A stretch of DNA of 64,000 bases from Anaerolineae bacterium (GCA_017303635.1 JAFLCG010000008.1:216229-280228), one strand, 5' to 3'; shown: positions 9,069 through 18,643, counted from the stretch's first letter. Made by a program: numbers and translations. The notes: generated by a model not told the origin, from the letters alone.

Positions 9069-11618
9069 TTATCGCACTGTCACACGGCTGCCGTTGGATG
9101 TTTTCTCCACCACCACATGCACCGGGAAGGAGTCGCGCAGGTCGTCCATGTGGGTGATGACAAGAATCAGGTCGAAGTCCTCCTGAATGGCGGTTATTGC
9201 TTCGACTAGTTTATTACGTCCATCCTCGTCCTGAGTGCCGAAGCCCTCATCAATGAATAGCGTCCGCAGATGCGCCCCGGCTCGCCGCGCCAGCAATTGT
9301 GAGAGTGCTACACGGATGGCGAAATTGATGCGGAAGGCCTCGCCACCGCTGTAGAGCTCGTAGCTGCGGGTGCCGAGTTCGTCGGCGATTTGAATCTCTA
9401 GCGTTTCCGTCAGACCCTCGCCAGAGGCTTTTTCGCGCTGCGTCGTAATTGTCAGGCTCATACGGCCATCGCTCATGCGGCTGAGCAGTCGATTGGCTGT
9501 CTCCTCCAACTCGGGGATGGCGGCTTCGATAATCATGGCGGGTACGCCGTTCTTGCTGAAGGCCAGCCGCAGGTCTTCGTAAAGCAACTGTTGTTCCCGC
9601 TGCTGGATCAACCGAACTTCGAGATCGGCCTTGCGGGCGCGGGAGGACTCCAGTGCCATCAGTGATTGTTGGGCGCTGACGAGGCGGTTGTTCTGGGTGC
9701 GCTCGACCATCCGTAACCGGTTGACCTCCTCGCGCCGCGCCTTCTCTTCCTGCACGAGCACACTTAACCCGGCGATTTCGGCTTCCAGCACAGCAATCTG
9801 CTCGCGGCCTTCCGTCAATGCAGCTTCGAGTCTGCTCTGGCGGAGCAGTGCCCCTTCCAGCGCAGCTTCCACATCCGGCAGGGCGGACTGTGCCAGTTCA
9901 AGCTGTTTCTGTCGGGTTTCGTACTCGCGGAAGGTGGTTAACTGCTGTCGGGCGGCATCATGCGAGTCCCGGTCATAACCGATCTCGCCACGCTGGGCTT
10001 CTAATGCCTGAAGCTGTGACCGAAGTTCAGCCGCGTAGCTTTCCTCGGTCAGCATTTGCTGGATGGTTTCCAGGCGAGATTGCTCGGTGCTGATGCGTCC
10101 CCGTGCATTCTCTGCCGCATCGATCTGTGCCTGCAAGACTCCGGCGCGTTCCATGAGTGGGGAAAGCTGCTTGAGATCACTATCCAGCGCGGTAATGCGC
10201 TTTTGGATCTCGGCGACCTCACTTTTGATGGCGCTGATCCGGTCACGGTCGGCCCGGTAATCTGACCGACGGGCTTCTAAATCAGCCTCGATCTCAGTCA
10301 TCAGCGCCGCACGGTGATCGTCATCCAGTGGTTGACCACAGGTGGGGCAGAGTGCCTCGGTTGTATTTTGCAGGCTCGCCAGCCGTTCGACCTGTTTCTT
10401 ACCCTCGGCCTCTTTGCTCTTGAGCGTGGCGGCGCGGGCAGCGCTCTCCTCGGCCAAGGTTTGTGCTTGGATCTGTAGTTCTTCGCGTTGTTGACTCGTC
10501 TGCTCGAGTGTATACACGTGGGACTGTACCGCGCTTAGTTCGTCTGGGTCTGCCAGATCGAGTGCGTGGCCGAGTTCCTCAATCCGCGCCTGATATTCCC
10601 CGGCCTCGCGTTCGAGGTCGGCGCGGGCGGCCTGTAATTGCATCTCCAACTCATGTTGCTGCCGGTCAAAATCACTCAGTTGCAGCAGCTTATCCGCCAG
10701 ATCAGAATCGGCCTGACGGGCAGATTGCAGGGTGGCATATCCTTGCTCAATTTCTGCCTGTGACTCGATGACCGCCTGGAACCCGGCGATGCGCCCGCGC
10801 TGCCGTTCAATCTCCTGATGCAGTGTGGCGAGGTCGCGCTCATGCTCGCGCAGCCGGCGTTCGACTTCGGCTTGATTGGCACGGGCGGTCTGCATCTGGG
10901 CAGGTGCTCCGGCGACCACTTTCAGCCGTTCTTCGGCAGCTTCCAGCAGGGCGAGTGCTTCACCCTGAGCGGCCTGTGCTTCGGCTACAGCCGCCTTCAG
11001 CTGTGGTTCCTGCTTAAGTTCTTGCTCAATATCGTGGATTCGCATCTCGGCGACACGCAGATCGCTCTCGATCGCCTTGAGATGCTCTTTAACGGTTGCT
11101 TCGTAGACTTCCCACTGCGCCAGCCCGAGTATATCGGTCAGGATTTGCTTACGCTGCGCTGGGGCTTTGGTGGTGAAGGCATCGGCCCGGCCCTGCTGTA
11201 GGAACGCCGAATGGGTGAAGGTTTCATAATCGAGCCGCAGCAACCGGTCGATTTTAGCTTGGGTTTCTTTCATAGAAGGTTCGGTCTGCGTGACCCAATC
11301 GCCCTCGACCTGGGCGAATAGATCCAATGTGCTGACGCTCGACTTGCGCCGTGCCCGCTTGCGGATCACCCGGAAGAGCGTACCTTCCTGCTCAAAATCC
11401 AGTTGGACGTGCATATCCTGCTGGCCGAGGTGCACCATATCGTCATCGCGCTTGGCCCGCGCCTTACCCCACAGCGCCCAGGTGATGGCATCCAGCAGAG
11501 TAGATTTGCCCGCGCCGTTAGGGCCGGTCAGGCAGGCGAGGTGAATACCATCAAAGCGCACCGGGTCAGGCGAGCGGTAGGCGAGAAAGTTCTTAAGTTC
11601 AAGGCGAATAGGCAGCAT
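9069..11618 (-). CDS. SbcC/Rad50-like SMC ATPase with zinc hook
   Basis: An 849-residue DNA double-strand-end processing ATPase. Walker A is GPNGAGKST (about 32-40). Long heptad coiled coils flank a zinc hook (CPTCGQPL, near residue 422). The ABC signature is YSGGEAFRINFAIR (near 757) and Walker B is LFIDEGFGTQDEDGR (near 785). Rad50/SbcC normally works with the SbcD/Mre11 nuclease to trim hairpins and blocked ends. No sbcD is adjacent, which is unusual because the pair is usually an operon. The ATG at 11618 gives MLPIRLELKNFLAYRSP, the typical SbcC start. I leave the symbol open because several Rad50-type families share this layout. Confidence 0.93.
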   Translation of the reverse strand: MLPIRLELKNFLAYRSPDPVRFDGIHLACLTGPNGAGKSTLLDAITWALWGKARAKRDDDMVHLGQQDMHVQLDFEQEGTLFRVIRKRARRKSSVSTLDLFAQVEGDWVTQTEPSMKETQAKIDRLLRLDYETFTHSAFLQQGRADAFTTKAPAQRKQILTDILGLAQWEVYEATVKEHLKAIESDLRVAEMRIHDIEQELKQEPQLKAAVAEAQAAQGEALALLEAAEERLKVVAGAPAQMQTARANQAEVERRLREHERDLATLHQEIERQRGRIAGFQAVIESQAEIEQGYATLQSARQADSDLADKLLQLSDFDRQQHELEMQLQAARADLEREAGEYQARIEELGHALDLADPDELSAVQSHVYTLEQTSQQREELQIQAQTLAEESAARAATLKSKEAEGKKQVERLASLQNTTEALCPTCGQPLDDDHRAALMTEIEADLEARRSDYRADRDRISAIKSEVAEIQKRITALDSDLKQLSPLMERAGVLQAQIDAAENARGRISTEQSRLETIQQMLTEESYAAELRSQLQALEAQRGEIGYDRDSHDAARQQLTTFREYETRQKQLELAQSALPDVEAALEGALLRQSRLEAALTEGREQIAVLEAEIAGLSVLVQEEKARREEVNRLRMVERTQNNRLVSAQQSLMALESSRARKADLEVRLIQQREQQLLYEDLRLAFSKNGVPAMIIEAAIPELEETANRLLSRMSDGRMSLTITTQREKASGEGLTETLEIQIADELGTRSYELYSGGEAFRINFAIRVALSQLLARRAGAHLRTLFIDEGFGTQDEDGRNKLVEAITAIQEDFDLILVITHMDDLRDSFPVHVVVEKTSNGSRVTVR

Positions 11619-11738
11619 AAAATGGGGTACCGGGTGGGTCGGATACTGATAGAGCGACTATACCTGATTGCGGCTCAAAATGTGAGGCGGACGGATCATT
11701 CCCTCATGGTGCATTTTGAAAGCCGCTGCCAATTGAGT

Positions 11739-13727
11739 CTAACCGCTGGTCGTTGGCGTGGTCGTCGGTGTGACCGGCGCTGCGGGAGTGCTCACGACTC
11801 GCGGTGTCAGCGTGATGAAATTCAGGGTTGGCGTAGGTGGCGGCAGCGTGGGCACCACCAGTTCCTTGTACAGGTCACTCACCTGGAAGATCGGATCGCA
11901 GGCGAATGCATCCACTGGCCCCCAGCCACGTAATCCACCGGGAAGCTGCGCCCGGATCCACAGCCCGCTGCTGTCCTGGGCATCGACCACCACTGCTGTA
12001 TTTCGGGCAATCGTACCAACCACTTGCTGGCGTGTATCTGGCCCGGCATACAGGGTAATCCCGTTGCCACCGGGGCGGCACTGTGGGTTCACCACCGGAA
12101 TTTGCAGTGCTGTCTGCACGATATTACCCACTTGGTCTTCCGCCAGCAGGATCAGGCTGAGGGCTTCGTTGGCAATCCCTACCAGCCCACGAATGCTGCC
12201 ACTAGCTCCGTAGGTAGAGTCGATCTGGGTGGTGCTGAAGCGTTCGAGTCCGGTGATCCTTGTCCGAACGGCGCCGGGGACATCCCACGCGACGCTCAAC
12301 GACTGGACTACATAGCGCACCAACTGTGGTGGATCTGCCGTGAAGCTGCCTTCACCCAACGGCACATACACCACGACCGATTGGGCAGCGCTCACACTTT
12401 GTCCACCGTTGCTCGCCACCAGGCTAATCTGCACCGGACCGGCCAGATCTCGTGTATCCAGGCTTACGCTGGTGGTGTCTGGACTGAGGTCACTCAGAAC
12501 TGGTGTGCCGTTGACCTGGACATCGAACTGCTGGGCATTGGTCGCCGCCCAGTTCAGCGCAATGGCCTGCCCTTGTGCGACCTGTGGACTGTTCACACTG
12601 AACGCGCTGATGTTTGGCTCCGGTCGCGGCGCGAAGATCACGCCTGCCAGCAGTAAGCCGCATAACCCAATCATGATGATCCCAGCCAGGGCTGCCAGGG
12701 GCGCCCAACCGGGGAGCAGCGGTCGTTCGATGAAGTGGCCTCGCGCTGCCACAGTGAAGCGGGCCGCATCATTGGACCGTACCCGCAGGTCAAAGTCGCG
12801 GGCAATCGGCTTCCCGAACCAGGCCGGGCTCTTTGCGCGGACTTCGCCGGAAACGGTCATGCGCTGGCCTGGCCCGAGTGAAACCTGTGGCGGTTGAATG
12901 GTAAAGCTCAGTCTGCCAGCCCGATCTTGCCCGCTGAGCGTCAGTGGCAGGATAGCGCTACCTTGATTGTGGAGATGCAGCTTGAAGCGTTCCCCGCTGT
13001 TGATGCGCTTGGGTTCCAGCGCCATGCCAAAGCCGGAGTACGACAGTACCCGGATGAGCAGATTTGCTTCCAAAAGACCGCTGGTTTCCTCATGGATGAC
13101 GCGCAGTACGACTGCATAATCGCCGGGCCGGCTTTCCGGTCGGCGCAGCGGTTTGAAGTTCACCAGCACCAGTTCAGTTTCGCCTGGTTCAATCTCCAGT
13201 TCCGGTCGGCTGATGCGAATCCAGTCCGAAGGCATTCCGCTGGCTTCGATCCGGTAGTTGGCACGCTGCTCCCCGGTATTGGTGATAGAGAGTTCGGCAG
13301 ATTTGTGCGCGCCGGGTGGAAAAGATCCTTCTGGTGGGATGACATCAATGCGGAAAGCGGGTGACGCCAGTTCCAGTCGCTGCGTCGTTTCCAGTATGGT
13401 GGTCATCGGCTGGGTGGGCATTTCATCCAGGTGATGGTAGATGATACGGAGGTGCCCGGCCTGGATTTCTTCGCCGCCGTCCAGAATGCGTGGGCGATGG
13501 GTTTCTACCCGTTCGCCATCGACGAAGGTGCCGTTGATCGAATCCAGGTCAGTCAGGATGACCTGTTCGCCATCGGTACGGATGCTGAAGTGATAGCGGG
13601 AGATGGTATTGGTATCCAGCGCGATGGTATTGCCCGTCGAGCGCCCGACCGAAACCGTATTTTCGATCAAAGGATACGACTTGAAGTTGCCATCCGGCCA
13701 AAAGACATCCAGGCGACCATACGCCAT
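11739..13727 (-). CDS. FHA-domain membrane protein with Ig-like repeats and SH3 domain
   Basis: 662 residues from the ATG at 13727 (MAYGRLDVFWPDG), chosen because GTAGGAG lies 11 nt upstream; the reading frame stays open to 13835. An N-terminal FHA domain (about 1-100: VGRSTGN, ISRYHFSI, LTDLDSINGTFVDG) binds phosphothreonine. Two beta-rich Ig/NEW3-like domains follow (PPGAHKSAELSITNTGEQ), then one membrane helix (about 345-370, LAALAGIIMIGLCGLLLAG), further Ig-like repeats, a bacterial SH3-like domain (about 550-615, ending GWGPVDAF) and a Thr/Pro-rich tail. The FHA head is presumably cytoplasmic and the SH3 part outside, which would connect Ser/Thr phosphorylation with the envelope. A TPR Ser/Thr kinase is encoded at 56632-60717. 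Confidence 0.87.
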   Translation of the reverse strand: MAYGRLDVFWPDGNFKSYPLIENTVSVGRSTGNTIALDTNTISRYHFSIRTDGEQVILTDLDSINGTFVDGERVETHRPRILDGGEEIQAGHLRIIYHHLDEMPTQPMTTILETTQRLELASPAFRIDVIPPEGSFPPGAHKSAELSITNTGEQRANYRIEASGMPSDWIRISRPELEIEPGETELVLVNFKPLRRPESRPGDYAVVLRVIHEETSGLLEANLLIRVLSYSGFGMALEPKRINSGERFKLHLHNQGSAILPLTLSGQDRAGRLSFTIQPPQVSLGPGQRMTVSGEVRAKSPAWFGKPIARDFDLRVRSNDAARFTVAARGHFIERPLLPGWAPLAALAGIIMIGLCGLLLAGVIFAPRPEPNISAFSVNSPQVAQGQAIALNWAATNAQQFDVQVNGTPVLSDLSPDTTSVSLDTRDLAGPVQISLVASNGGQSVSAAQSVVVYVPLGEGSFTADPPQLVRYVVQSLSVAWDVPGAVRTRITGLERFSTTQIDSTYGASGSIRGLVGIANEALSLILLAEDQVGNIVQTALQIPVVNPQCRPGGNGITLYAGPDTRQQVVGTIARNTAVVVDAQDSSGLWIRAQLPGGLRGWGPVDAFACDPIFQVSDLYKELVVPTLPPPTPTLNFITLTPRVVSTPAAPVTPTTTPTTSG

Positions 13728-13905
13728 CGTGTGGGTACTCCTACGACTCCTGAAGCAGGATTGTAGCCTGTGGGCTGAGATTGGAAAAGCGGCATCCAGC
13801 GGTCGGCGGGTGATCGGCGGGTAGAGAACCCCCATTTCCGGGGGTGCTGCTCGAACTTTTTTCCGACTATAGTCTGGCTAACTTAGGGATTTCGGGGAAA
13901 AAATC

Positions 13906-14451
13906 ATGGACAATCTACAACGGGTACTTATTCTTCCGTTCATTATCATCCTGATTGTAATGCTCGCCATCATGGCGCAGATCACCAATCTTAATCCGGC
14001 GGGCATTGGTTACGGTCTGACCGGGGTTGCCAATTTCACCCTGTACGGCGTCGTGCTGGCGCTTATTGTCGTGCCGCTGGCGCTGCCGATCTATTATGGT
14101 AATCGTATTTTTCGTCAGCGGATGAAGGCAACCAATCGCACGCTGGCAGCCGCACCGAGGATTCTTCCTGGTGATCTTATCCCATCAGACTCGGAACAGG
14201 TCCGGGCGCTGACCTACACGGGCACGGTGGATAGCGATCAAGTGATCCCACCGGTTCATCAAGGCCCGGTCACACCCGTCAGCAACACGCGTCGGTACAA
14301 GCCTTTCATTCTGCCGACAGCTCCACTGGAGCAGCAGGTGACCCAGCAGGTCATCATCCAGCCGCCGGCTCCGGGCATCGGGCAAGGGACCCAGGGTAGC
14401 CCAGCTTATAGCACCTCCATTCAACGCTCGCCGATCAAGTTTCGGCGTTGA
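13906..14451 (+). CDS. Small two-helix membrane protein, unknown function
   Basis: 181 residues with two membrane helices (about 7-25, VLILPFIIILIVMLAIMAQ; and about 40-65, LYGVVLALIVVPLALPIYYG) and then a hydrophilic, Pro/Gln-rich cytoplasmic tail (about 70-181, e.g. QQVTQQVIIQPPAPGIGQG). No family is recognised. It is divergent from the FHA protein gene, with starts 178 bp apart, so the two share a regulatory region and possibly a role at the membrane. A strong terminator follows directly. Confidence 0.72.
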   Translation: MDNLQRVLILPFIIILIVMLAIMAQITNLNPAGIGYGLTGVANFTLYGVVLALIVVPLALPIYYGNRIFRQRMKATNRTLAAAPRILPGDLIPSDSEQVRALTYTGTVDSDQVIPPVHQGPVTPVSNTRRYKPFILPTAPLEQQVTQQVIIQPPAPGIGQGTQGSPAYSTSIQRSPIKFRR

Positions 14452-14470
14452 GGAAAGCAGAAATAATTTG

Positions 14471-14511
14471 AACGGCGGAGATCATAATCTATGATCTCCG
14501 CCGTTTTGTTT
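14471..14511 (+). terminator. Long perfect-stem terminator between convergent genes
   Basis: A 15-bp perfect inverted repeat (arm AACGGCGGAGATCAT, loop AATCT) followed by TTGTTTA. It ends the small membrane protein gene. The stem also lies just beyond the stop of the convergent amylase gene, so it may work in both directions, though the minus-strand T run is weaker. Confidence 0.9.
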
Positions 14512-16360
14512 AGGCCAAAATCACCATGCCCGCCGGAGGTAAATCCAGCCGCACCGCTGGATGGCCTTGCACCACTTCCACCGTCAAGACCTCGCCACGC
14601 GGCGGAGACTTCAACTGTTCCGGTGACCAATCGCCGCGATACAACACGCTCAGGCGCGTGCCGGGCGGGTGCAGATTACCATCGACCAGCACCCAGGCAC
14701 CGCGAGCCTGCGCCCCGTGCGTATTCATGGCTACCAGCACTGCCGTATCGAATAAAATCCGTGACCAAGCCAGTACTTCGCCCGCGCCGGGGTAGCGGAA
14801 TGGTTGATCCAGCACCGAGGTAGGGTAGAGGTACTGCCGTCCCCGCCGCAGAGCTAACCCAATCGTATCCGCCCGGTTGCGGACGCGGGCAATAGCGGCG
14901 ATCCGCTGATAACTGGGATGATCCGGGTTGAAGAAATGGCAGCCAGTCGTCCGATAGGCCCCAAAGGCGCCGCCGAACATCCCTTCCCGGATGTAGCGGT
15001 CTTCAAAGCTCAGGTTCGGCTCAATGCTGAAGCTGTGATCGGCTGCGGAGCCATCGAATAACTGCTCGGTTCCATAATAAATACAGGGCACCCCTAGCGT
15101 CGTCAGCATCACCCCAACCGCATGAGCCGCCTGTTCCGCTGCATCCGGGATGCCTGCCCCAGCGGCAAAACGCGCCTTCGTCCCACCCACCATGTCATGG
15201 TCATCAAGGATGGACACATGGTAGCGCCCGGTTTCCCGATGGCTGCCGAGGATGTCGTGCGGGGTGAACTGATCAAAGAAGGCGGCAGGCGCGGCGAAGC
15301 CTTTGGTCATGCCGGTCAGCAGGGAGCGCGCCTCACCAATATCCAGTACGGCATCCAGATCGCGTCCGAAGAGTTCGACATAACTCTTCGCCATATATTC
15401 CCCGCCAGTGACTTCACCGATCAGCCAGAAGTTGTCCTTGCCAATCGACTCGGCATATTCGCGGATCATGCCGCAGAAATGACGGCAGGCATCCACCGGG
15501 ATGTGCTTGACGGTATCAATACGGAAGCCATCACAATCGGTGACGGCAATCCAGTACTGATACACCTGCACAATGGCTGCCAGTGTATCCTCACGTTCGA
15601 GGTTCAGGTCCTTGAGATCGAAGAAGTCGCCCCGGCGGAACTGATTGCGCGGGTCGAGCGGATCTTCCCACTCAGCCGGGTCCCAACTTTCGATGGCCCC
15701 GGCGCGGGTATACCACTCCAGATTCTGAAACTCACGCGGCCAGACGCCATCTTCCAGCGACTCGATCTGTTGAACCGGTTTGCCTTCGGCGGAGCGCCAG
15801 CCGTGAACCGGGTAGGGGGGCTCGTAGCGGTAGGGCATACTATTCCAGGCGTGACCATTGTTGTCGTAGAACCAGTTATTGCCGGTGTGGTTGATGATGA
15901 TGTCCAGAATGATGTAGATGCCTCTGCGATGAGCTTCATCGACCAACCGCCGCAGGTCACGGCGGGTACCAAAACGTGGATCAACTTCCAGAAAGTTCTG
16001 GATGCCGTACCCGTGATAGGTTTGCAGATCCGCCCGCTGCTTCCATACCGGCCCCACCCATAAAGCCGTGACGCCCAGATCATGCAGATAATCCAGTTTG
16101 CTGGTGATGCCGTTGATGGTGCCACCAGTGAAGCGTTTGCCCGCCTCCATCCAGGCTTTGCGGTCGGCTGCGCGATGCTCCATCGGTTGGGCGGGATTGA
16201 ACAACGGTCGGGTGGCTTCGCGTCCATCGCTGAAGCGATCCGGGAGCAGGAAATAGAGCGACTGGTCCCGCCAGTCGACCGGGCTGGGATGGACTGGCCC
16301 GCGTGGGCGCAGGTCGAGTCCCGCTAGTGTGGTAGGTGCATGGGTTTCGATGCGGGCCAT
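14510..16360 (-). CDS. GH13 alpha-amylase family glycosidase
   Basis: A 616-residue TIM-barrel enzyme acting on alpha-glucans. The conserved regions are DIIINHTGNN (region I), DGFRIDTVKH with the nucleophile Asp (near 281), LIGEVTGG with the acid/base Glu (near 315) and VSILDDHDMVGG with the third Asp (near 385). The C-terminal beta domain runs to about 616. No signal peptide is seen: it starts MARIETHAPTTLAGLDLRPRG, so it is probably cytoplasmic and may serve maltodextrin or glycogen turnover. The ATG at 16360 is preceded by AAGGAG. It follows an M24-like gene on the same strand after 128 bp holding a palindromic repeat. Confidence 0.92.
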   Translation of the reverse strand: MARIETHAPTTLAGLDLRPRGPVHPSPVDWRDQSLYFLLPDRFSDGREATRPLFNPAQPMEHRAADRKAWMEAGKRFTGGTINGITSKLDYLHDLGVTALWVGPVWKQRADLQTYHGYGIQNFLEVDPRFGTRRDLRRLVDEAHRRGIYIILDIIINHTGNNWFYDNNGHAWNSMPYRYEPPYPVHGWRSAEGKPVQQIESLEDGVWPREFQNLEWYTRAGAIESWDPAEWEDPLDPRNQFRRGDFFDLKDLNLEREDTLAAIVQVYQYWIAVTDCDGFRIDTVKHIPVDACRHFCGMIREYAESIGKDNFWLIGEVTGGEYMAKSYVELFGRDLDAVLDIGEARSLLTGMTKGFAAPAAFFDQFTPHDILGSHRETGRYHVSILDDHDMVGGTKARFAAGAGIPDAAEQAAHAVGVMLTTLGVPCIYYGTEQLFDGSAADHSFSIEPNLSFEDRYIREGMFGGAFGAYRTTGCHFFNPDHPSYQRIAAIARVRNRADTIGLALRRGRQYLYPTSVLDQPFRYPGAGEVLAWSRILFDTAVLVAMNTHGAQARGAWVLVDGNLHPPGTRLSVLYRGDWSPEQLKSPPRGEVLTVEVVQGHPAVRLDLPPAGMVILA

Positions 16361-16434
16361 GGCAGGCTCCTTGAATCGAGTCTGTGGGTGTCTCTAGTCT
16401 ACAGTGGATAGAGATGTGGGGGTAGCGAACGAGT

Positions 16435-16465
16435 GGTTGGGGCACCCAAAGGAGCGCCCCTGTAT
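16435..16465. repeat. Short palindromic intergenic repeat, family 2
   Basis: GGGGCACCCAAAGGAGCGCCCC followed by TGTA, a divergent copy of the TGTAGGGGCG...CGCCCCTAC palindromes found in several other gaps. It lies between the M24-like gene and the amylase. Confidence 0.5.
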
Positions 16466-16487
16466 ACGGAGGAATAAGGATAACGGC

Positions 16488-17876
16488 CTATGCCATCCGC
16501 AGCGCCCAGCCCGGATTCAACAGGTAGGGCGGTAGATAGGCCGGGATGTTGCTGAAGGGCAGTACTTCGGGTCGCAGACGGATGCCCAGCACATCGGTCA
16601 TGAAGGCCCGCCGTGCCTGAATACGCGACCATGCTTCCGGATACTGCGCCGCAAAAGCCGCCCGCAGATCGGCATCCGCCAGCGCGATTCCATCTTCAAT
16701 GTTGGTGGTGAAGTAGATGGTGCCGGTGGCCGGGATGATGTCGATTTGCAGCGCCATGCCGGAGCATAAAGGAATATCCGACCCGGCATCAACCGGCGAA
16801 CTCACCCACTCATCCAGGTGGATGAAGTGACCGGGGTTTAGCCCGACATTGAAGAACGGGTCACCAATGCGGGAATGTACCGCCTGATACAGTTCGCCGC
16901 CGGTCACACCCAGGCCAATCGTTTCATACCAGGCGACCGCTGCTTCAAAGTATGGCTTGACCAACTTATCCACATAATCGCTGGCCCCAGCAGGCAGACC
17001 GGCCGCATCCCGTACCACAAACCCGGCACGGGCGTTCAGCGATCCCCACAGCCCAATCGCAGTTGTGAAAGGATCTCCTTCGTTGATGACCCGTGTGGAA
17101 GGGCTGGGTAAGCCTTGATAGGCCCGTTCGCCTGCCGAAAGCATCTGATGAACAGCGTGCGGGATACCTGGCAAACTGATCTGGCGGGCATGGTCGATCT
17201 CGGTCTTGCCTGGCTCGATATGAAAGATGACCTGCCGTACCCCCTGCGAACTGTAGCAGGAGGCAAACTCGAAGGCTGCCAGTTGATCGACCTCGTTGAT
17301 GATCCGCAGGCCATCACGCGGGTTCATGAACAGGGCGGTCGCGTTGGTTACGCTGCCCGCTCCGCCGACGATCTGCCGCAGTGTATCCACGATGAAGGCT
17401 GGGGACTCCAGCCACGTTTCCGGCTGATCGGCTTCGCGCTGATCGTAGTACTTCCAGCCTGCCAGCCCGATCCGCATCCCTTCGCGCAGACCGGCTTCGC
17501 GCAGGAGGGTTGCCAATGGGCGTGCAGCGGTGCGCGGCATACTGATAAGGCTGAAGGTCGGGTAAAGAACCGGTTCGACCTGTGCACCGGCGCTCTTGAT
17601 GTAACCGATGCCCTCCACACCGACCAGAATACGGGGTGTCCCTTCCGGCAGCAGGATCAACAGCGTTTCTTCAAAGCGGGGATCGTAGCCGGTCAAATAG
17701 GCCACATTGGCGCTATGTTCCCGGTCGCCGTAGACCAACAGCGCATCATAGCCCGCTTCAGTAGCTCGCTTTCGCGCTGCTGTGATACGGGTTTCATAAG
17801 TGGCTGCAGGGATGCTGGGTTGGACGGTGGGCAGGCCAAATTCAGGCAGGTCAATCGGGGCGAGTACAGCGGGCAT
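16488..17876 (-). CDS. M24/creatinase-fold hydrolase-like protein, metal site degenerate
   Basis: 462 residues with the two-domain layout of Xaa-Pro peptidases and creatinase: an N-terminal creatinase_N domain (about 25-190, LLVYGDREHSANVAYLTGYDPRFEE) and a C-terminal pita-bread domain. The first two Asp metal ligands are missing (GDPFTTAIGLWGSLNARAG where GDxxxxDxG...D is expected). A His in NPGHFIHLDEW, an Asp in place of Glu (ALQIDIIP) and the Glu of NIEDGIAL remain. Metal-free creatinase lost the Asp ligands in a similar way, so this may be an amidinohydrolase-like or other non-peptidase enzyme. ATG at 17876; GAGGA lies close upstream. Confidence 0.83.
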   Translation of the reverse strand: MPAVLAPIDLPEFGLPTVQPSIPAATYETRITAARKRATEAGYDALLVYGDREHSANVAYLTGYDPRFEETLLILLPEGTPRILVGVEGIGYIKSAGAQVEPVLYPTFSLISMPRTAARPLATLLREAGLREGMRIGLAGWKYYDQREADQPETWLESPAFIVDTLRQIVGGAGSVTNATALFMNPRDGLRIINEVDQLAAFEFASCYSSQGVRQVIFHIEPGKTEIDHARQISLPGIPHAVHQMLSAGERAYQGLPSPSTRVINEGDPFTTAIGLWGSLNARAGFVVRDAAGLPAGASDYVDKLVKPYFEAAVAWYETIGLGVTGGELYQAVHSRIGDPFFNVGLNPGHFIHLDEWVSSPVDAGSDIPLCSGMALQIDIIPATGTIYFTTNIEDGIALADADLRAAFAAQYPEAWSRIQARRAFMTDVLGIRLRPEVLPFSNIPAYLPPYLLNPGWALRMA

Positions 17877-17895
17877 GATTCCTCAATTCAGTCAT

Positions 17896-18434
17896 TTAAG
17901 CAGGATATTTAGCCGAGAGTTTTTGTACCGTGGAGATATTCCGCATGGTAGCGGGCTGTTTGAGCAGGCGCTCCAGCACTGCATTGGAAAACTTCGAGTC
18001 GCTGACTTTCCCCGGCAGTGCCAGTAGTATTCACGTCCTTTAAGGTAGAAGGTATCCATTGAGGTTTGTTTTTCCAGCAACTTGCTCCAGGCCGAGTCCG
18101 CCGGAACCTGTTTCAGGAACGCGACGTGCAGCGAATCTGCTTCAGGATCGTAGCCGGGGATGCCAGCCGCATAGCGTACCGTTGCAGCCAGTTCCGCCGG
18201 GGAACGGATGAACGTGGCGACTTCATATCCCAATTCCTGTTCGAGGTGGGCTTCAATTTGGGCTTCGAGGTCGCTGGGGGGAGCCTCTGATTCAAAGATG
18301 ACGTTCCCGCTGGCGATAAAGGTGCTGACGTGGGCGTAACCCAGTTCCTCAAACAAGCTGCGCAGCACGTCCATCTTGACGGTATGCCCGCCGACGTTGA
18401 TGGCCCGGAGGAAGGTGAGATGAGTGCGGAGCAT
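17896..18434 (-). pseudogene. DUF1697 gene with a single-base frameshift
   Basis: From ATG at 18434 the frame gives a standard DUF1697 N-terminus (LRTHLTFLRAINVGGHTVKM, FIASGNVIFES) to GREYYWHCRGK. Near 18004-18010 the conserved C-terminus continues in another frame: SDSKFSNAVLERLLKQPATM, then RNISTVQKLSAKYPA and TAA at 17896-17898. One missing base after the GGGGAAAG run explains it. Without repair the frame ends at 17892 with an unrelated tail. The full product would be about 179 residues, the family length. It is either a recent pseudogene or a sequencing/assembly error. GAGGT precedes the start. The ATG overlaps the stop of the upstream Uma2 remnant (TGATG). Confidence 0.85.
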
Positions 18435-18520
18435 CAAGCAAATACCTCGGTTACGCTGAGTTCCAACCCCGGTAGCACATCACCACCAGAGATGACTTCA
18501 CCACCATGATAACCGAAAAA
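18434..18520 (-). pseudogene. 3' remnant of a Uma2-family nuclease gene
   Basis: The last ~28 codons upstream of the DUF1697 start read EFFGYHGGEVISGGDVLPGL then ELSVTEVFA and stop. This matches the conserved end of Uma2 proteins and resembles the end of the intact copy at 30758-31318 (EDTLTGGDVLPGFAVPVKRF). Nothing Uma2-like is visible further upstream in this frame, where the MFS promoter lies. I read this as a stub left after deletion. The exact upstream boundary is uncertain. Confidence 0.6.
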
Positions 18521-18643
18521 CTCAGCTGCTGGACTTGCTACGCCTGGGTGGATGGAATATGAAGGCAAATCCGCACCGAAAACACGCTTCCCGCCGTATG
18601 ATAAACTGTTATCCGGTAAGCGCCGCAACCGGCAAAGGACATC

